Shown here in pieces: positions 12,138-24,207 of a stretch of 64,000 bases of DNA; within the stretch, counting starts at the first letter, position 1, and each line of letters opens with the position of its first letter. The translations under genes were made by a program, and so were the position numbers. Location of the stretch: contig JAIOJX010000030.1 of the NCBI GenBank assembly GCA_022376925.1, positions 173,037,298 through 173,101,297 on the forward strand. The letters are read 5' to 3'. The notes below the pieces were generated by a model, which was not told the DNA's origin, ran no database searches, and worked only from the letters and a program-made list of their open reading frames with translations. This DNA comes from Tragulus kanchil. Its lineage: Eukaryota > Chordata > Mammalia > Artiodactyla > Tragulidae.

Positions 12138-12933
12138 AAAGGGAAAAAACACTACCCCACCTATACAGCACCTACGGCTACGACCTATACCACTGGACAC
12201 AGTGAACAGAGACTGATGCTTTCTTCCATCCATGTCACAGGCATTAGGCTTAAGCTGTGGTTCTTATACATGCAAGAAATCTACACGTTGCTAACTTCAT
12301 AGATTTGGAAAGTATGGAGATATTTATTCCTCTCTTTACTTAACAATATTGGGCTATCTTGGTGCCATGCTGTATTTTGGGAAGTCAAGCAGAGAAATTC
12401 AATATTCTGTTGATCTCAAACATCCACTTGGTGATTAAATTTTGTTTAAAGCTAAACAAGATAAAGAGGTAAATTTGTTAACAAATTAGTATGTCTTGCC
12501 CAAGGAACAATACAGAAAAAGGATAATTGTTTCTCACTCTTTCATAGTTGAAATAATATCTCCTTTAAAACTATTCATTATTAATTATTTCAAACTACGA
12601 TGATTGCATGGTGTTCTAGTATATGGCTGTAGCAGCTTTTCTTTCCTATGGTTAAGGAAAAATCATCTCCCAGACATGCTATAAACTGCATCTTAATCAT
12701 TCTGGACAGTTGAAAACATTGTTTAATAATCAGGAAACATATATGCGCAGGTCTAAATTGTGGCATCCAATGATATATCCTAATAACTCTTGATGTGTTC
12801 ACTCTATCTTGTTTTGTTTTCTATCTCTTGAGCAGTACTGACAGCATACTTTTGTGACTTACAACACTTATTTTTAGACCAATGTTTGCTTCCATTAAAT
12901 ATTATAATGTTTTAAAGGAAGTGCCCCAAATTC
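12138..12933. other. Non-coding DNA, nothing recognised
   Basis: About 800 bases of unique-looking, AT-rich sequence. A 70-codon minus-strand frame (12590-12802) matches nothing I know. No exon signature was convincing. Confidence 0.5.
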
Positions 12934-15179
12934 TCTTTAGATGTTTCCTCTGACTGAACCATATACACAGTGCCTGTTTCAATTTCTTTTCTAGGTGCTA
13001 ATATCCAAGCCTCAACAAGAATCAGCAATCATTCTCTTTAGTGGAACTGCTGCAATAAATAAACTACTAAAATGCCAGACAAACAGAAGTCATGGCATCC
13101 ACAGGCATTATCGCCAGCCTACAGCTATTAGCGTGCTTGCTCCAAGCACACAGATTTCCAGGAAACTGTTTGCCACGCCTTCTCACACTTCAGAGCCACA
13201 CTGTATACATTGTGATGCAGCCTGCTCCCTGGCCTTGGACACATGGCTGAGGTGAGCAGTCAACAAAGGATGAGCTGTCCATATAAAGAGCAGTCGACAT
13301 TTAAAAGACATGAGGGAGGCTGATCTGATCACTTCCTTGGAAATCTGAACAGAACCACAAAGAATAAGAAACACAATGAAATGGGAACAATGCATAATAA
13401 GAGAAGGCATAAAGGAAGAGGAGAAAACATTAAAAAAAATACTACAAAAGAAAAAAGAAAAAATTCCAAAATAGCTATGATATGTAGGTAGAATGTCAAG
13501 AAGATAAACAACACAGTAAGAGTCCATGTATGTTCCAGGGAAAAAAGGAAGAGCATATCTAGTTCACAGATTTACCAGTTCCTGAACCTTACTACCTATA
13601 GGTACCCTCATAGTAATTATTTTTCCTCCTTTGAAATTTTTGAATGTCTCTGTTTTACCTAACAGAAACAATAGCAAAAATTTATTTTAATACAAAGTTC
13701 TTGGTGTGGTGTTAATCTGTCACGCAATCAGTATAACAGGGGCAGTAACCAACCTAAATGGCTGCTGAATATAAAATCCAATGCTGGCACACCCAGTGAT
13801 CTGAATGAAACAGTCACCCTGATAATACTATGTAATATGTTCATTTCTAGTTCAGAGTTGTTAAACATTATACACATATTTGCCTTGGCAATCAGTGTGA
13901 AAAACGATCATAAAGTTTAGAAGTACCAGTAGGATTCCAACTTATCTGTCTTTAATTTAAATGTGATATTAATTCTAATTGGAGGTTAGATTATAAAACC
14001 AAGACTAGCAGACATTTATGGAGGGTTTGATAGATGCCAACTATCTCATTCAATCTTTAGATGTTTCCTCTGACTGAACCATATACACAGTGCCTGTTTC
14101 AATTTCTTTTCTAGGTGCTAATATCCAAGCCTCAACAAGAATCAGCAATCATTCTCTTTAGTGGAACTGCTGCAATAAATAAACTACTAAAATGCCAGAC
14201 AAACAGAAGTCATGGCATCCACAGGCATTATCGCCAGCCTACAGCTATTAGCGTGCTTGCTCCAAGCACACAGATTTCCAGGAAACTGTTTGCCACGCCT
14301 TCTCACACTTCAGAGCCACACTGTATACATTGTGATGCAGCCTGCTCCCTGGCCTTGGACACATGGCTGAGGTGAGCAGTCAACAAAGGATGAGCTGTCC
14401 ATATAAAGAGCAGTCGACATTTAAAAGACATGAGGGAGGCTGATCTGATCACTTCCTTGGAAATCTGAACAGAACCACAAAGAATAAGAAACACAATGAA
14501 ATGGGAACAATGCATAATAAGAGAAGGCATAAAGGAAGAGGAGAAAACATTAAAAAAAATACTACAAAAGAAAAAAGAAAAAATTCCAAAATAGCTATGA
14601 TATGTAGGTAGAATGTCAAGAAGATAAACAACACAGTAAGAGTCCATGTATGTTCCAGGGAAAAAAGGAAGAGCATATCTAGTTCACAGATTTACCAGTT
14701 CCTGAACCTTACTACCTATAGGTACCCTCATAGTAATTATTTTTCCTCCTTTGAAATTTTTGAATGTCTCTGTTTTACCTAACAGAAACAATAGCAAAAA
14801 TTTATTTTAATACAAAGTTCTTGGTGTGGTGTTAATCTGTCACGCAATCAGTATAACAGGGGCAGTAACCAACCTAAATGGCTGCTGAATATAAAATCCA
14901 ATGCTGGCACACCCAGTGATCTGAATGAAACAGTCACCCTGATAATACTATGTAATATGTTCATTTCTAGTTCAGAGTTGTTAAACATTATACACATATT
15001 TGCCTTGGCAATCAGTGTGAAAAACGATCATAAAGTTTAGAAGTACCAGTAGGATTCCAACTTATCTGTCTTTAATTTAAATGTGATATTAATTCTAATT
15101 GGAGGTTAGATTATAAAACCAAGACTAGCAGACATTTATGGAGGGTTTGATAGATGCCAAATAGCTCATTCAATCTTTA
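12934..15179. repeat. Direct duplication 5 (1120-base period)
   Basis: Bases 12934-14059 recur as 14054-15179. The junction lies in a caatcttta stretch common to both ends. Just before it the first copy reads ccaactatctc and the second ccaaatagctc. The unit is mostly unique DNA. Confidence 0.95.
12941..14008. other. Unique-looking non-coding DNA (repeated at 14061-15128)
   Basis: Overlapping short frames (86, 114 and 75 codons) occur on both strands. They have no recognisable family, and low-complexity phenylalanine-rich translations suggest chance frames. No repeat family identified. Confidence 0.5.
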
Positions 15180-15620
15180 CAACATTTTCTTTTTAATTTT
15201 GGCCTCTTTTATTGGTTATTTATTTATTTATTCTCATCCATCTTCATTCTTTGGCCTGCATGGGCCTTCCATTGCAGTGGCCTCTCTCACCGCAGAGCAC
15301 CAGCTCTGGGCACATGCGCTCCAGAGCATCAGATTGCAATTGGACACATCAGCGCAGTCACTCTGTGGCACGCAGAATCCTCCCAGGCCAGGGATCAAAC
15401 CGATGTGCCCTGCCTGACAAGGCGGACTCCCCACCCACTGGACCACCAGGGAAGCCCCACAACAACTCTTATTATGAAAACTACCTACCATAGTTACCAT
15501 CATAGCATTGAAGAAACTAGAGTTTGCACAACTGGCTCATGGTCATTTCATGACTAATGTATTTTGGAGCTGAGTTTTAGTGACAGTCAAACTCTTCAGC
15601 TACCCTATTTACCTATGACA
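15129..15620 (-). mobile_element. MIR remnant split by a young SINE
   Basis: Left part about 15129-15184, right part about 15459-15620. Read on the minus strand it follows the MIR layout. On the plus strand one sees a tatttatgga...tgccaa end, tcattcaatctttac, then gaagaaactagag and a decayed core. The left part is also present at about 14009-14059 in the first copy of duplication 5. Assigned by resemblance to the MIR consensus from memory. Confidence 0.65.
15185..15458 (-). mobile_element. tRNA-derived SINE inside MIR
   Basis: The head is at the right (ccaccagggaagcccc on the plus strand) and the tail at the left (ggcctcttttattgg). The flanking duplication is short, acaaca at 15179-15184 and 15459-15464. 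Joining the flanks gives a continuous MIR-like sequence, which supports the boundaries. Confidence 0.88.
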
Positions 15621-16146
15621 CCCTACTGTCCACCACTATGAGATAATACTCACAATACCACCTTCAAAAAGCCCAACACAATGCAGACAGTTGTGACAAT
15701 GACATTTCATTGCAGTAGCTGCACAGAACTAACTCTGAGGGAAAGAAGGCCCTGTTCACATCATTTGACTGCTCTTCTGGGATCAAGAATGAATAGGAAA
15801 CACCAAGCTCACTGTGAACCAATTCTGGAGTTGCTACTTATAGGCTGAGGCCTGTGGTTTCTGGGACATAATGTTAAGACATAATGTGACAAGAGGGCTC
15901 ACCTGCCCCTGCACAGTCTCAGAAACTGAGTCATTAGCAAACACAAATCACCTGGAACATCTGAGTCATGAGTCTAGAGAGGGCAGTGAGTGCAGAGCAC
16001 AGAGCAAAGAAGCTGTTACAAAAACTGCATTTTCTTCAGTAAGTTGTTTCTGCAGTTTTATGAATAAATACAGAGAGCTTCACAGAGTTGAAACAAAGAT
16101 GGTCAGGAGATAAATATCCATGATGCACTGGAATACTTTCTATAGT
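15621..16146. other. Non-coding DNA (repeated at 16748-17273)
   Basis: Unique-looking sequence. The 80-codon plus-strand frame at 15871-16113 has no recognisable relative. No repeat recognised. Confidence 0.5.
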
Positions 16147-16350
16147 GGGTGCATGCTCAGTCACTTTAGTCATGTCCAATGTTTTGTGGCCTCATGGACT
16201 GTATCCTGCCAGGCCCACCTGTCCATGGGATTTTTCCCCAGGGAGAATAGTGGAGTAGGTGGTTGCACCTTCCTCCAAGGGTCTTGCAGACCCAGGGATA
16301 GAACCTGAGTCTCCTGCATTGTAGCTGGATTCTTCACCACTGAGCCACTA
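16147..16350 (-). mobile_element. Bov-tA type SINE
   Basis: Reading the minus strand gives a tRNA-like head (gtggctcagtggtgaagaat region, right end), then the Bov-A body. On the plus strand the body reads gcatgctcagtcacttt, gtccaatg, ccatgggattttt, and cagggatagaacctgagtc, typical of ruminant Bov-tA/Bov-A elements. It is a moderately diverged copy. Confidence 0.88.
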
Positions 16351-16616
16351 TTAAACCTACTTTCTACAGTGTTTACCTAATAATAGTTATTTACTCAGGT
16401 AAATATATAATGACGCTCTTTTGTCTAATATTATTCTTAAGGCTCATTAAGGAAAAAAGAACGTTATTTTCTTTCCAGTTTAACATCCCATGGCCACTCA
16501 ACTTCTTCTGTTGGACAAGAATCTTATAAGCTCCTACTCTTGATGCAGCAGTATGCTACGTGGCCAGGAGAATGCAAAAAAGGCAGCATGCCTGCCTCTA
16601 TAGGCTTCCACTGACC
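16351..16616. other. Non-coding DNA (repeated at about 17479-17751)
   Basis: Unique-looking sequence after the Bov-tA element; no gene recognised. Confidence 0.5.
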
Positions 16617-17273
16617 ATAGTTACCATCATAGCATTGAAGAAACTAGAGTTTGCACAACTGGCTCATGGTCATTTCATGACTAATGTATTTTGGAGCTGA
16701 GTTTTAGTGACAGTCAAACTCTTCAGCTACCCTATTTACCTATGACACCCTACTGTCCACCACTATGAGATAATACTCACAATACCACCTTCAAAAAGCC
16801 CAACACAATGCAGACAGTTGTGACAATGACATTTCATTGCAGTAGCTGCACAGAACTAACTCTGAGGGAAAGAAGGCCCTGTTCACATCATTTGACTGCT
16901 CTTCTGGGATCAAGAATGAATAGGAAACACCAAGCTCACTGTGAACCAATTCTGGAGTTGCTACTTATAGGCTGAGGCCTGTGGTTTCTGGGACATAATG
17001 TTAAGACATAATGTGACAAGAGGGCTCACCTGCCCCTGCACAGTCTCAGAAACTGAGTCATTAGCAAACACAAATCACCTGGAACATCTGAGTCATGAGT
17101 CTAGAGAGGGCAGTGAGTGCAGAGCACAGAGCAAAGAAGCTGTTACAAAAACTGCATTTTCTTCAGTAAGTTGTTTCTGCAGTTTTATGAATAAATACAG
17201 AGAGCTTCACAGAGTTGAAACAAAGATGGTCAGGAGATAAATATCCATGATGCACTGGAATACTTTCTATAGT

Positions 17274-17478
17274 GGGTGCATGCTCAGTCACTTTAGTCAT
17301 GTCCAATGTTTTGTGGCCTCATGGACTGTATCCTGCCAGGCCCACCTGTCCATGGGATTTTTCCCCAGGGAGAATAGTGGAGTAGGTGGTTGCACCTTCC
17401 TCCAAGGGGTCTTGCAGACCCAGGGATAGAACCTGAGTCTCCTGCATTGTAGCTGGATTCTTCACCACTGAGCCACTA
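17274..17478 (-). mobile_element. Bov-tA type SINE, repeated by duplication 6
   Basis: The same insertion as at 16147-16350, with one extra G near 17408 (caaggggt against caagggt). Confidence 0.88.
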
Positions 17479-17751
17479 TTAAACCTACTTTCTACAGTGT
17501 TTACCTAATAATAGTTATTTACTCAGGTAAATATATAATGACGCTCTTTTGTCTAATATTATTCTTAAGGCTCATTAAGGAAAAAAGAACGTTATTTTCT
17601 TTCCAGTTTAACATCCCATGGCCACTCAACTTCTTCTGTTGGACAAGAATCTTATAAGCTCCTACTCTTGATGCAGCAGTATGCTACGTGGCCAGGAGAA
17701 TGCAGAAGGAGTAACAGGCAGCATGCCTGCCTCTATAGGCTTCCACTGACC

Positions 17752-18668
17752 CACTGTTACTACTTCCGGCTGCTCTTGGGAAAGCACTGTCAACAGAGTT
17801 CACTCATTTATTCAGTCCTGCAGCAATCTGTGAGTGTCTCCTTGTACCACAAGCAATGCTAGAATTTAAAGCAAAAACGAGAATTAGAGGAAAAAAGAAA
17901 AAGAACTGACAGGTCAGTGTAATGCAAGTGCCAATGATATATCTAGAATGTCTAAAATGAGATCTGTTTTCCTACGATGACAGAAATGAGAGCTTATCCA
18001 GATTAAGGAAATTCCATTTGGGGCCTTCACAAATAGGAGGATCCTCTTTTTATATAAATGTCATGGTTAACCGTAGGAGACGATATGGTTAGTCTGTATG
18101 CTGGTTATCTCTGGAGCCATGACTCTCCTATTGGGATAGTACATTTAGATTGATTAGGTTCGACAAGGATAGAGAACTACTACAGTTTTCCACAATTAAT
18201 GACTGAAATACCACTGAAGCTGGGCTATGGTAAAAATGGTGAGAAACAACTAGTCTGCCAATGATTGCATTAATTTGATTTACAGTGTATATTTGGTCAG
18301 ATTTTCTTTGCTTATAAAATAAGATGCTAGCTCTTCACAGTGATATAAAAATAATCACATTAATTTTATTCATTCTGGTTTATTTGACTTTGTTTCTCCT
18401 CCTCTTGTTCTAATCAAGTAGATCTCCATATTATCCCATGGAATTTTCCACAATGACAGACTCAACTTTTGAAAATTCTCCTGGAACTGTATGCTCATTC
18501 TTGTTCTTTAGTAATAGTTCCTCTCCATCCTTCCTTCAAGTCCAAATACCACGTTTTTTAAAAAAGGATTTCCCATGCCACTCTAGGTTACACAAGTCTC
18601 ACATTGTTTTACTTGGCTGTCTGTCTGTATAAAGCGTTTTTAGACTGTCCATATAAAGCTATGTGTAG
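17752..18668. other. Non-coding DNA, nothing recognised
   Basis: More than 900 bases of AT-rich, apparently single-copy sequence. The 64-codon frame at 18438-18632 is not recognisable. Confidence 0.5.
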
Positions 18669-19742
18669 TTGCTGTTTGGAACTGAATATCTGCATCTCTT
18701 TTTTCAACTTTTCTTTTCAACTCATATGTTGAAACCCTAACCCAAATTGTTCCTCATGATTAGGAGGAAGAACTTCTGGGACTTAATTGGGTCTTGAGAG
18801 TCTCAATCTCAATGAATGGGATCAGTGCCTGAGAAAGAAGAGATACACCTGCTTCCTCTCTCTGCTCTACCTCATGTGAGGATACAAGGAGAAGACAGCC
18901 ATCTTCAAACCCAGAAACAGGACTTAACAGATACCACATCTGCTGCCACTTTGATCTTAGATATCCAAGATACAGCCTCTATGGAAGACAGTCTGGAGAT
19001 TTCTTAAAAAACTAAAAATAGAAGCACCCTATGACCCAGCAATCCCACTCTTAGGCTTATACCCTGACGAAATCAAAACTGAAAGAAGCACCTGTACCCC
19101 AATGTTCATTGCAGCTCTCTATACAATAGCTAGAACATGGAAGGAACCCAGATGCCCATCGACGAACGAATGGATCCAAAAGCTCTGGTACATATATACA
19201 ATGGAATACTACACAGCTGTAAAGAGAAATGCAGAAGAATCAGCCCTAATGAGGTGGCTGGATCTAGAACGTATCATAAAAAGTGAAGTAAGTCAGAAAG
19301 AGAAGGACAAATACAGTATATTAACACATATATATGGAATCTAGTAGGATGGTGATGATGGCACATGCAGTGAAGCGACAGAAAGACAGACATGGACAGT
19401 GGACATATGGACATTGTGGGGAAGGAACAGTGGGTGAGAGGCGTAAAGGAAGTAGCATGAAGGCCTGTACTATCATAAGTGAAGAAAATAGCTCTAGTCA
19501 TTGCTCTGTGAGAAAAGGGGATCCTTCAGGGGTGCTGTATGATGGTCGGGAGGGGAGGGAAGGGGGGTATATACATATGACTAATCTGAGAACATACATA
19601 TCTGTAAACAACAAAACTCTGTAAAAGTTAAAAGTAAAATAAAGGGTTAAAAAAAAAAAAAAAAAGAACAATGAGAGTTTTTGTTTGTTTAAGCCACCCA
19701 GACTATGGTATTTTTCTTTCAGAAGCCTGGACTAAGACAGTA
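18669..19742 (+). mobile_element. Old LTR-like remnant (MaLR type) split by L1
   Basis: Left part about 18669-18971 and right part about 19666-19742. It shows the mammalian MaLR-like pattern: tcatatgttgaaacccta, an aggaggaag region, atgaatgggatcagtgcc, atgtgaggatacaagga, a doublet near ttgatcttag, then gtttaagccacccag and actaagacag at the end. It has no coding region. The exact subfamily is not certain; the assignment rests on remembered consensus features. Confidence 0.65.
18972..19665 (+). mobile_element. L1 3' end inserted in LTR remnant
   Basis: Severely 5'-truncated L1: the last part of ORF2 (readable at 19102-19344, including IYTMEYYTAVKRNAEE), the 3' UTR, aaaataaa and an A-tract ending at 19665. 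The 5' junction falls in acagcctct, which fits both the L1 and the expected LTR sequence, suggesting microhomology at the integration site. Confidence 0.88.
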
Positions 19743-20509
19743 GCATGATTTTTCATGTGTTTATACCATGTGCCACAACTAACCCACTTACAAGTTACTG
19801 GAAATCACTAAGGCTTATATTTCTTTTCTTACACTCTTTCTGTTCATGTACACATACAAAAAAATGCACAAAATTTGGCCACCAGAGCTACTGTACAAAC
19901 ACTTCATGGAGGAACGTTATTAAATTACTCCATCAGCCTTTTCTTCTGTAGGTTGAAAATACAAACTGTGATAACATTTCTATCTAGTTCTTTCTTTTCA
20001 AGAGTTATCTAAGTTACAGCTTTCTTACCAATTAGTAGGCAATAGATTCTGAGGCTCTTAAAAATAATTTAGGGGGAAAATGTCTTAGCAATAGACTGTG
20101 CCATTGGAATAGCAATAACAACAGTGCCTGAGGAAGAACGGGAAGAACTTTCAAGGTAGATAATTTTTGTAAAATTAAACTCACATCTGTTTTTACTTTG
20201 GCCTTAAGGTAAATATTCACTACTAATTTAACTTTTGAAAGAACTCATTAGATTACACAAGCAAAGCACCCAGATGAGGAGAAATGAATGTATGTTACAG
20301 TAAGTTCTGCCATTTACCCTTTATAGGATCTAATCAGAACACTTTGTAATAATTATAGAATGTCAGAACTGTAGTACACAATCTCTGTGACTCTTTCCTC
20401 TTCTGAAATTTAATGACAAAGTAGTTGCAGCTGTTATAACTCATATGTCTATGATTATATGAAGAAAAACAACTTAAATATCATATTATTGATTTTTCAT
20501 ATTGATTTC
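19743..20509. other. Non-coding DNA, nothing recognised
   Basis: Unique-looking sequence; from 19952 onward it recurs at 21025. Short frames on either strand look like chance. Confidence 0.5.
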
Positions 20510-22066
20510 CTTTCTTAATTTTTTTTAATATGGTAAAAACATTTAACATGCAATCTACTCTCCTGACCACCTTCTAAGTGCACAAGCAATGTTAACTATA
20601 GGCCCATTGTGCTCTGGTAGACCTCTAGAATCCCTTCTGCATAACTGAAACTGTATATCCACTGAAGAGCAACTCCTCATATCCCCTTCTCCCAACCCCT
20701 GATAACCACCAATCCACTCTCTATTTCTTTGAATCTGCCTATTTTGGATATGTTATAAAAGTGGAACCATGCTCTAATTTTCCCTCTGTGACTGGCTTAT
20801 TTTACCTAACATAATGTCATCCTGGTTCATGCATGTTGTTGCATATAGCACGCTTATTATTTATGTATAATAAGTAAGGCTGAATAACAGTCCTCTCTAT
20901 GCATACATAACATTTCCTTCATCTATTCATTGGTCAATGCTCATGGAAAACATTTATATTCCTTGGCTATTGTGAATAATACCACAAGAACATCATAATA
21001 ACATTTTTTTCTCCATCAGAAAAAGTTGAAAATACAAACTGTGATAACATTTCTATCTAGTTCTTTCTTTTCAAGAGTTATCTAAGTTACAGCTTTCTTA
21101 CCAATTAGTAGGCAATAGATTCTGAGGCTCTTAAAAATAATTTAGGGGGAAAATGTCTTAGCAATAGACTGTGCCATTGGAATAGCAATAACAACAGTGC
21201 CTGAGGAAGAACGGGAAGAACTTTCAAGGTAGATAATTTTTGTAAAATTAAACTCACATCTGTTTTTACTTTGGCCTTAAGGTAAATATTCACTACTAAT
21301 TTAACTTTTGAAAGAACTCATTAGATTACACAAGCAAAGCACCCAGATGAGGAGAAATGAATGTATGTTACAGTAAGTTCTGCCATTTACCCTTTATAGG
21401 ATCTAATCAGAACACTTTGTAATAATTATAGAATGTCAGAACTGTAGTACACAATCTCTGTGACTCTTTCCTCTTCTGAAATTTAATGACAAAGTAGTTG
21501 CAGCTGTTATAACTCATATGTCTATGATTATATGAAGAAAAACAACTTAAATATCATATTATTGATTTTTCATATTGATTTCCTTTCTTCATTTTTTTTA
21601 ATATGGTAAAAACATTTAACATGCAATCTACTCTCCTGACCACCTTCTAAGTGCACAAGCAATGTTAACTATAGGCCCATTGTGCTCTGGTAGACCTCTA
21701 GAATCCCTTCTGCATAACTGAAACTGTATATCCACTGAAGAGCAACTCCTCATATCCCCTTCTCCCAACCCCTGATAACCACCAATCCACTCTCTATTTC
21801 TTTGAATCTGCCTATTTTGGATATGTTATAAAAGTGGAACCATGCTCTAATTTTCCCTCTGTGACTGGCTTATTTTACCTAACATAATGTCATCCTGGTT
21901 CATGCATGTTGTTGCATATAGCACGCTTATTATTTATGTATAATAAGTAAGGCTGAATAACAGTCCTCTCTATGCATACATAACATTTCCTTCATCTATT
22001 CATTGGTCAATGCTCATGGAAAACATTTATATTCCTTGGCTATTGTGAATAATACCACAAGAACAT
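19952..22066. repeat. Direct duplication 7 (1073-base period)
   Basis: Bases 19952-20993 recur as 21025-22066. Between them are 31 bases (20994-21024) that match neither end perfectly. Part of the filler, ctccatcag, matches the true upstream flank at about 19928 but with an internal loss. The unit spans unique DNA and part of an antisense L1. Confidence 0.95.
20510..20993 (-). mobile_element. Old antisense L1 fragment, truncated copy
   Basis: On the plus strand the sequence reads as reverse-complement L1 3' DNA, for example ccttggctattgtgaataa, and a stretch with cctaacataatgtcatcc. It breaks at the duplication junction. The continuous version is at 21583-22290. Confidence 0.72.
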
Positions 22067-22290
22067 GGGAACATCAATAATATATTAAGATCTTGATATC
22101 AGTTCTTTTGGATCTATAATCAGAAGTGGGATTACTGAATCATATGCTAATTTTGCTTTTAATTTTTTGAGCAATCCCCATATTGTTTTCCATAATAACA
22201 GAACAAGTTTACATTCCTAAGAACAGTGAACAAAAATTTTTAATTTCTCCACAATTTTTCCAGTACTAGTGTCTGTTTTATAGAATCCCT
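21583..22290 (-). mobile_element. Old antisense L1 (L1M type) fragment
   Basis: The same element as at 20510, here continuing past 22066 into agaagtgggattactgaa and ttgttttccataataacag, characteristic of the antisense L1 ORF2 and 3' region in old mammalian L1 families. No open frame survives. A part recurs at 23103-23408 through duplication 8. Confidence 0.75.
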
Positions 22291-22564
22291 GATTAGCAAA
22301 ATCCATAACTAGAATATAAAATCTTAAAGGGTAATTTTTTACCATCTTACTTCTTTTGGGCCAGCTTCCCCTTTAATATGTCTTTAATGAAATGAAGGAA
22401 ATTTATTTTTTCAAAATACTTCTTTCAGTGACAATCTCTATGATATCTCCCATACTGTAGAGTCCTGGCCTGTGGCTGTAAACCCAGAAAAAGTTCCATT
22501 CTTTGGAAAAAAAAAATCTAAATTAATATCTTGGGTGCTCATTTTTAATATGGTTGAATGGATC
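22291..22564. other. Non-coding DNA (repeated at 23409-23682)
   Basis: Unique-looking sequence between the antisense L1 and the next repeat remnant; nothing recognised. Confidence 0.45.
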
Positions 22565-22985
22565 TTGCTTTCTAATGTGGAATCCACACTCTGTACAAAC
22601 CCCTGATCCCTAAAGAGAGCTGTGAGATCAGGTTACAGGTCAGCTGAGACCTGAGGCCCGCCTGGTCAAGGGCAGCTTCAGCAGGCACAGCTTCCCTTAC
22701 TCCACATGGTCTCTTGCCCTCCAGCAAACTACCCTGGACTTGTTCACCTGGTAGCTTGCAGGGATCCAAGAAAGCAAAAGGAAGAAGGCAAGTTCTTCAG
22801 ATAATGATTCTTAGATCAGGACCCCTACCACTTCAGCCATATGCTATAGGTCTGAAGCCACAAAACCAGCCAAGATACATGAGAGGGGGAAATAGATTCC
22901 TTAAAGGGAGTAATGAAGATTCACATTGAAGATAGCATAGAGAGAAGGAAACAATTGTGGTCACCTTTATAATCAATCTCCTACA
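22565..22985 (+). repeat. Old dispersed repeat remnant, family uncertain
   Basis: The succession ccacatggtctcttgccct, ctggacttgttcacctgg, a ccaagaaagcaaaagg stretch, gggggaaatagattcc and attgtggtcacctttata resembles a dispersed mammalian repeat I recognise but cannot name. It recurs at 23683-24103 through duplication 8. The short frames on both strands are not convincing genes. Confidence 0.45.
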
Positions 22986-24207
22986 TGACAAATTTTCTCA
23001 TTTTATTTCATATGTAATCCTATCTTGACACTATATTCTGAGAGACTAGTACTCCTGCAAAGTTCTCATGGCTCAATCTAAATACAAAATCTTGAACTAA
23101 TTATTTCCTTCATCTATTCATTGGTCAATGCTCATGGAAAACATTTATATTCCTTGGCTATTGTGAATAATACCACAAGAACATGGGAACATCAATAATA
23201 TATTAAGATCTTGATATCAGTTCTTTTGGATCTATAATCAGAAGTGGGATTACTGAATCATATGCTAATTTTGCTTTTAATTTTTTGAGCAATCCCCATA
23301 TTGTTTTCCATAATAACAGAACAAGTTTACATTCCTAAGAACAGTGAACAAAAATTTTTAATTTCTCCACAATTTTTCCAGTACTAGTGTCTGTTTTATA
23401 GAATCCCTGATTAGCAAAATCCATAACTAGAATATAAAATCTTAAAGGGTAATTTTTTACCATCTTACTTCTTTTGGGCCAGCTTCCCCTTTAATATGTC
23501 TTTAATGAAATGAAGGAAATTTATTTTTTCAAAATACTTCTTTCAGTGACAATCTCTATGATATCTCCCATACTGTAGAGTCCTGGCCTGTGGCTGTAAA
23601 CCCAGAAAAAGTTCCATTCTTTGGAAAAAAAAAATCTAAATTAATATCTTGGGTGCTCATTTTTAATATGGTTGAATGGATCTTGCTTTCTAATGTGGAA
23701 TCCACACTCTGTACAAACCCCTGATCCCTAAAGAGAGCTGTGAGATCAGGTTACAGGTCAGCTGAGACCTGAGGCCCGCCTGGTCAAGGGCAGCTTCAGC
23801 AGGCACAGCTTCCCTTACTCCACATGGTCTCTTGCCCTCCAGCAAACTACCCTGGACTTGTTCACCTGGTAGCTTGCAGGGATCCAAGAAAGCAAAAGGA
23901 AGAAGGCAAGTTCTTCAGATAATGATTCTTAGATCAGGACCCCTACCACTTCAGCCATATGCTATAGGTCTGAAGCCACAAAACCAGCCAAGATACATGA
24001 GAGGGGGAAATAGATTCCTTAAAGGGAGTAATGAAGATTCACATTGAAGATAGCATAGAGAGAAGGAAACAATTGTGGTCACCTTTATAATCAATCTCCT
24101 ACATGACAAATTTTCTCATTTTATTTCATATGTAATCCTATCTTGACACTATATTCTGAGAGACTAGTACTCCTGCAAAGTTCTCATGGCTCAATCTAAA
24201 TACAAAA

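Larger units (their letters stand above)
15487..17751. repeat. Direct duplication 6 (1127-base period)
   Basis: About 15487-16616 recurs as 16614-17751. Near its end the first copy reads aatgcaaaaaaggcagc where the second reads aatgcagaaggagtaacagg, an eight-base difference close to the junction. The unit includes MIR remnant, unique DNA and a Bov-tA SINE. Confidence 0.94.
21985..24207. repeat. Direct duplication 8 (1118-base period)
   Basis: Bases 21985-23089 recur as 23103-24207, with 13 unmatched bases (23090-23102). The first unit starts 82 bases before the end of the second copy of duplication 7, so the two chain like overlapping tiles. Confidence 0.95.

Noticed and set aside
13183..13556. 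114- and 75-codon minus-strand frames with hydrophobic, Phe-rich translation
   Set aside because: They arise from A-rich plus-strand DNA, overlap each other in different frames and lack any recognisable domain; transmembrane-like character here is compositional.
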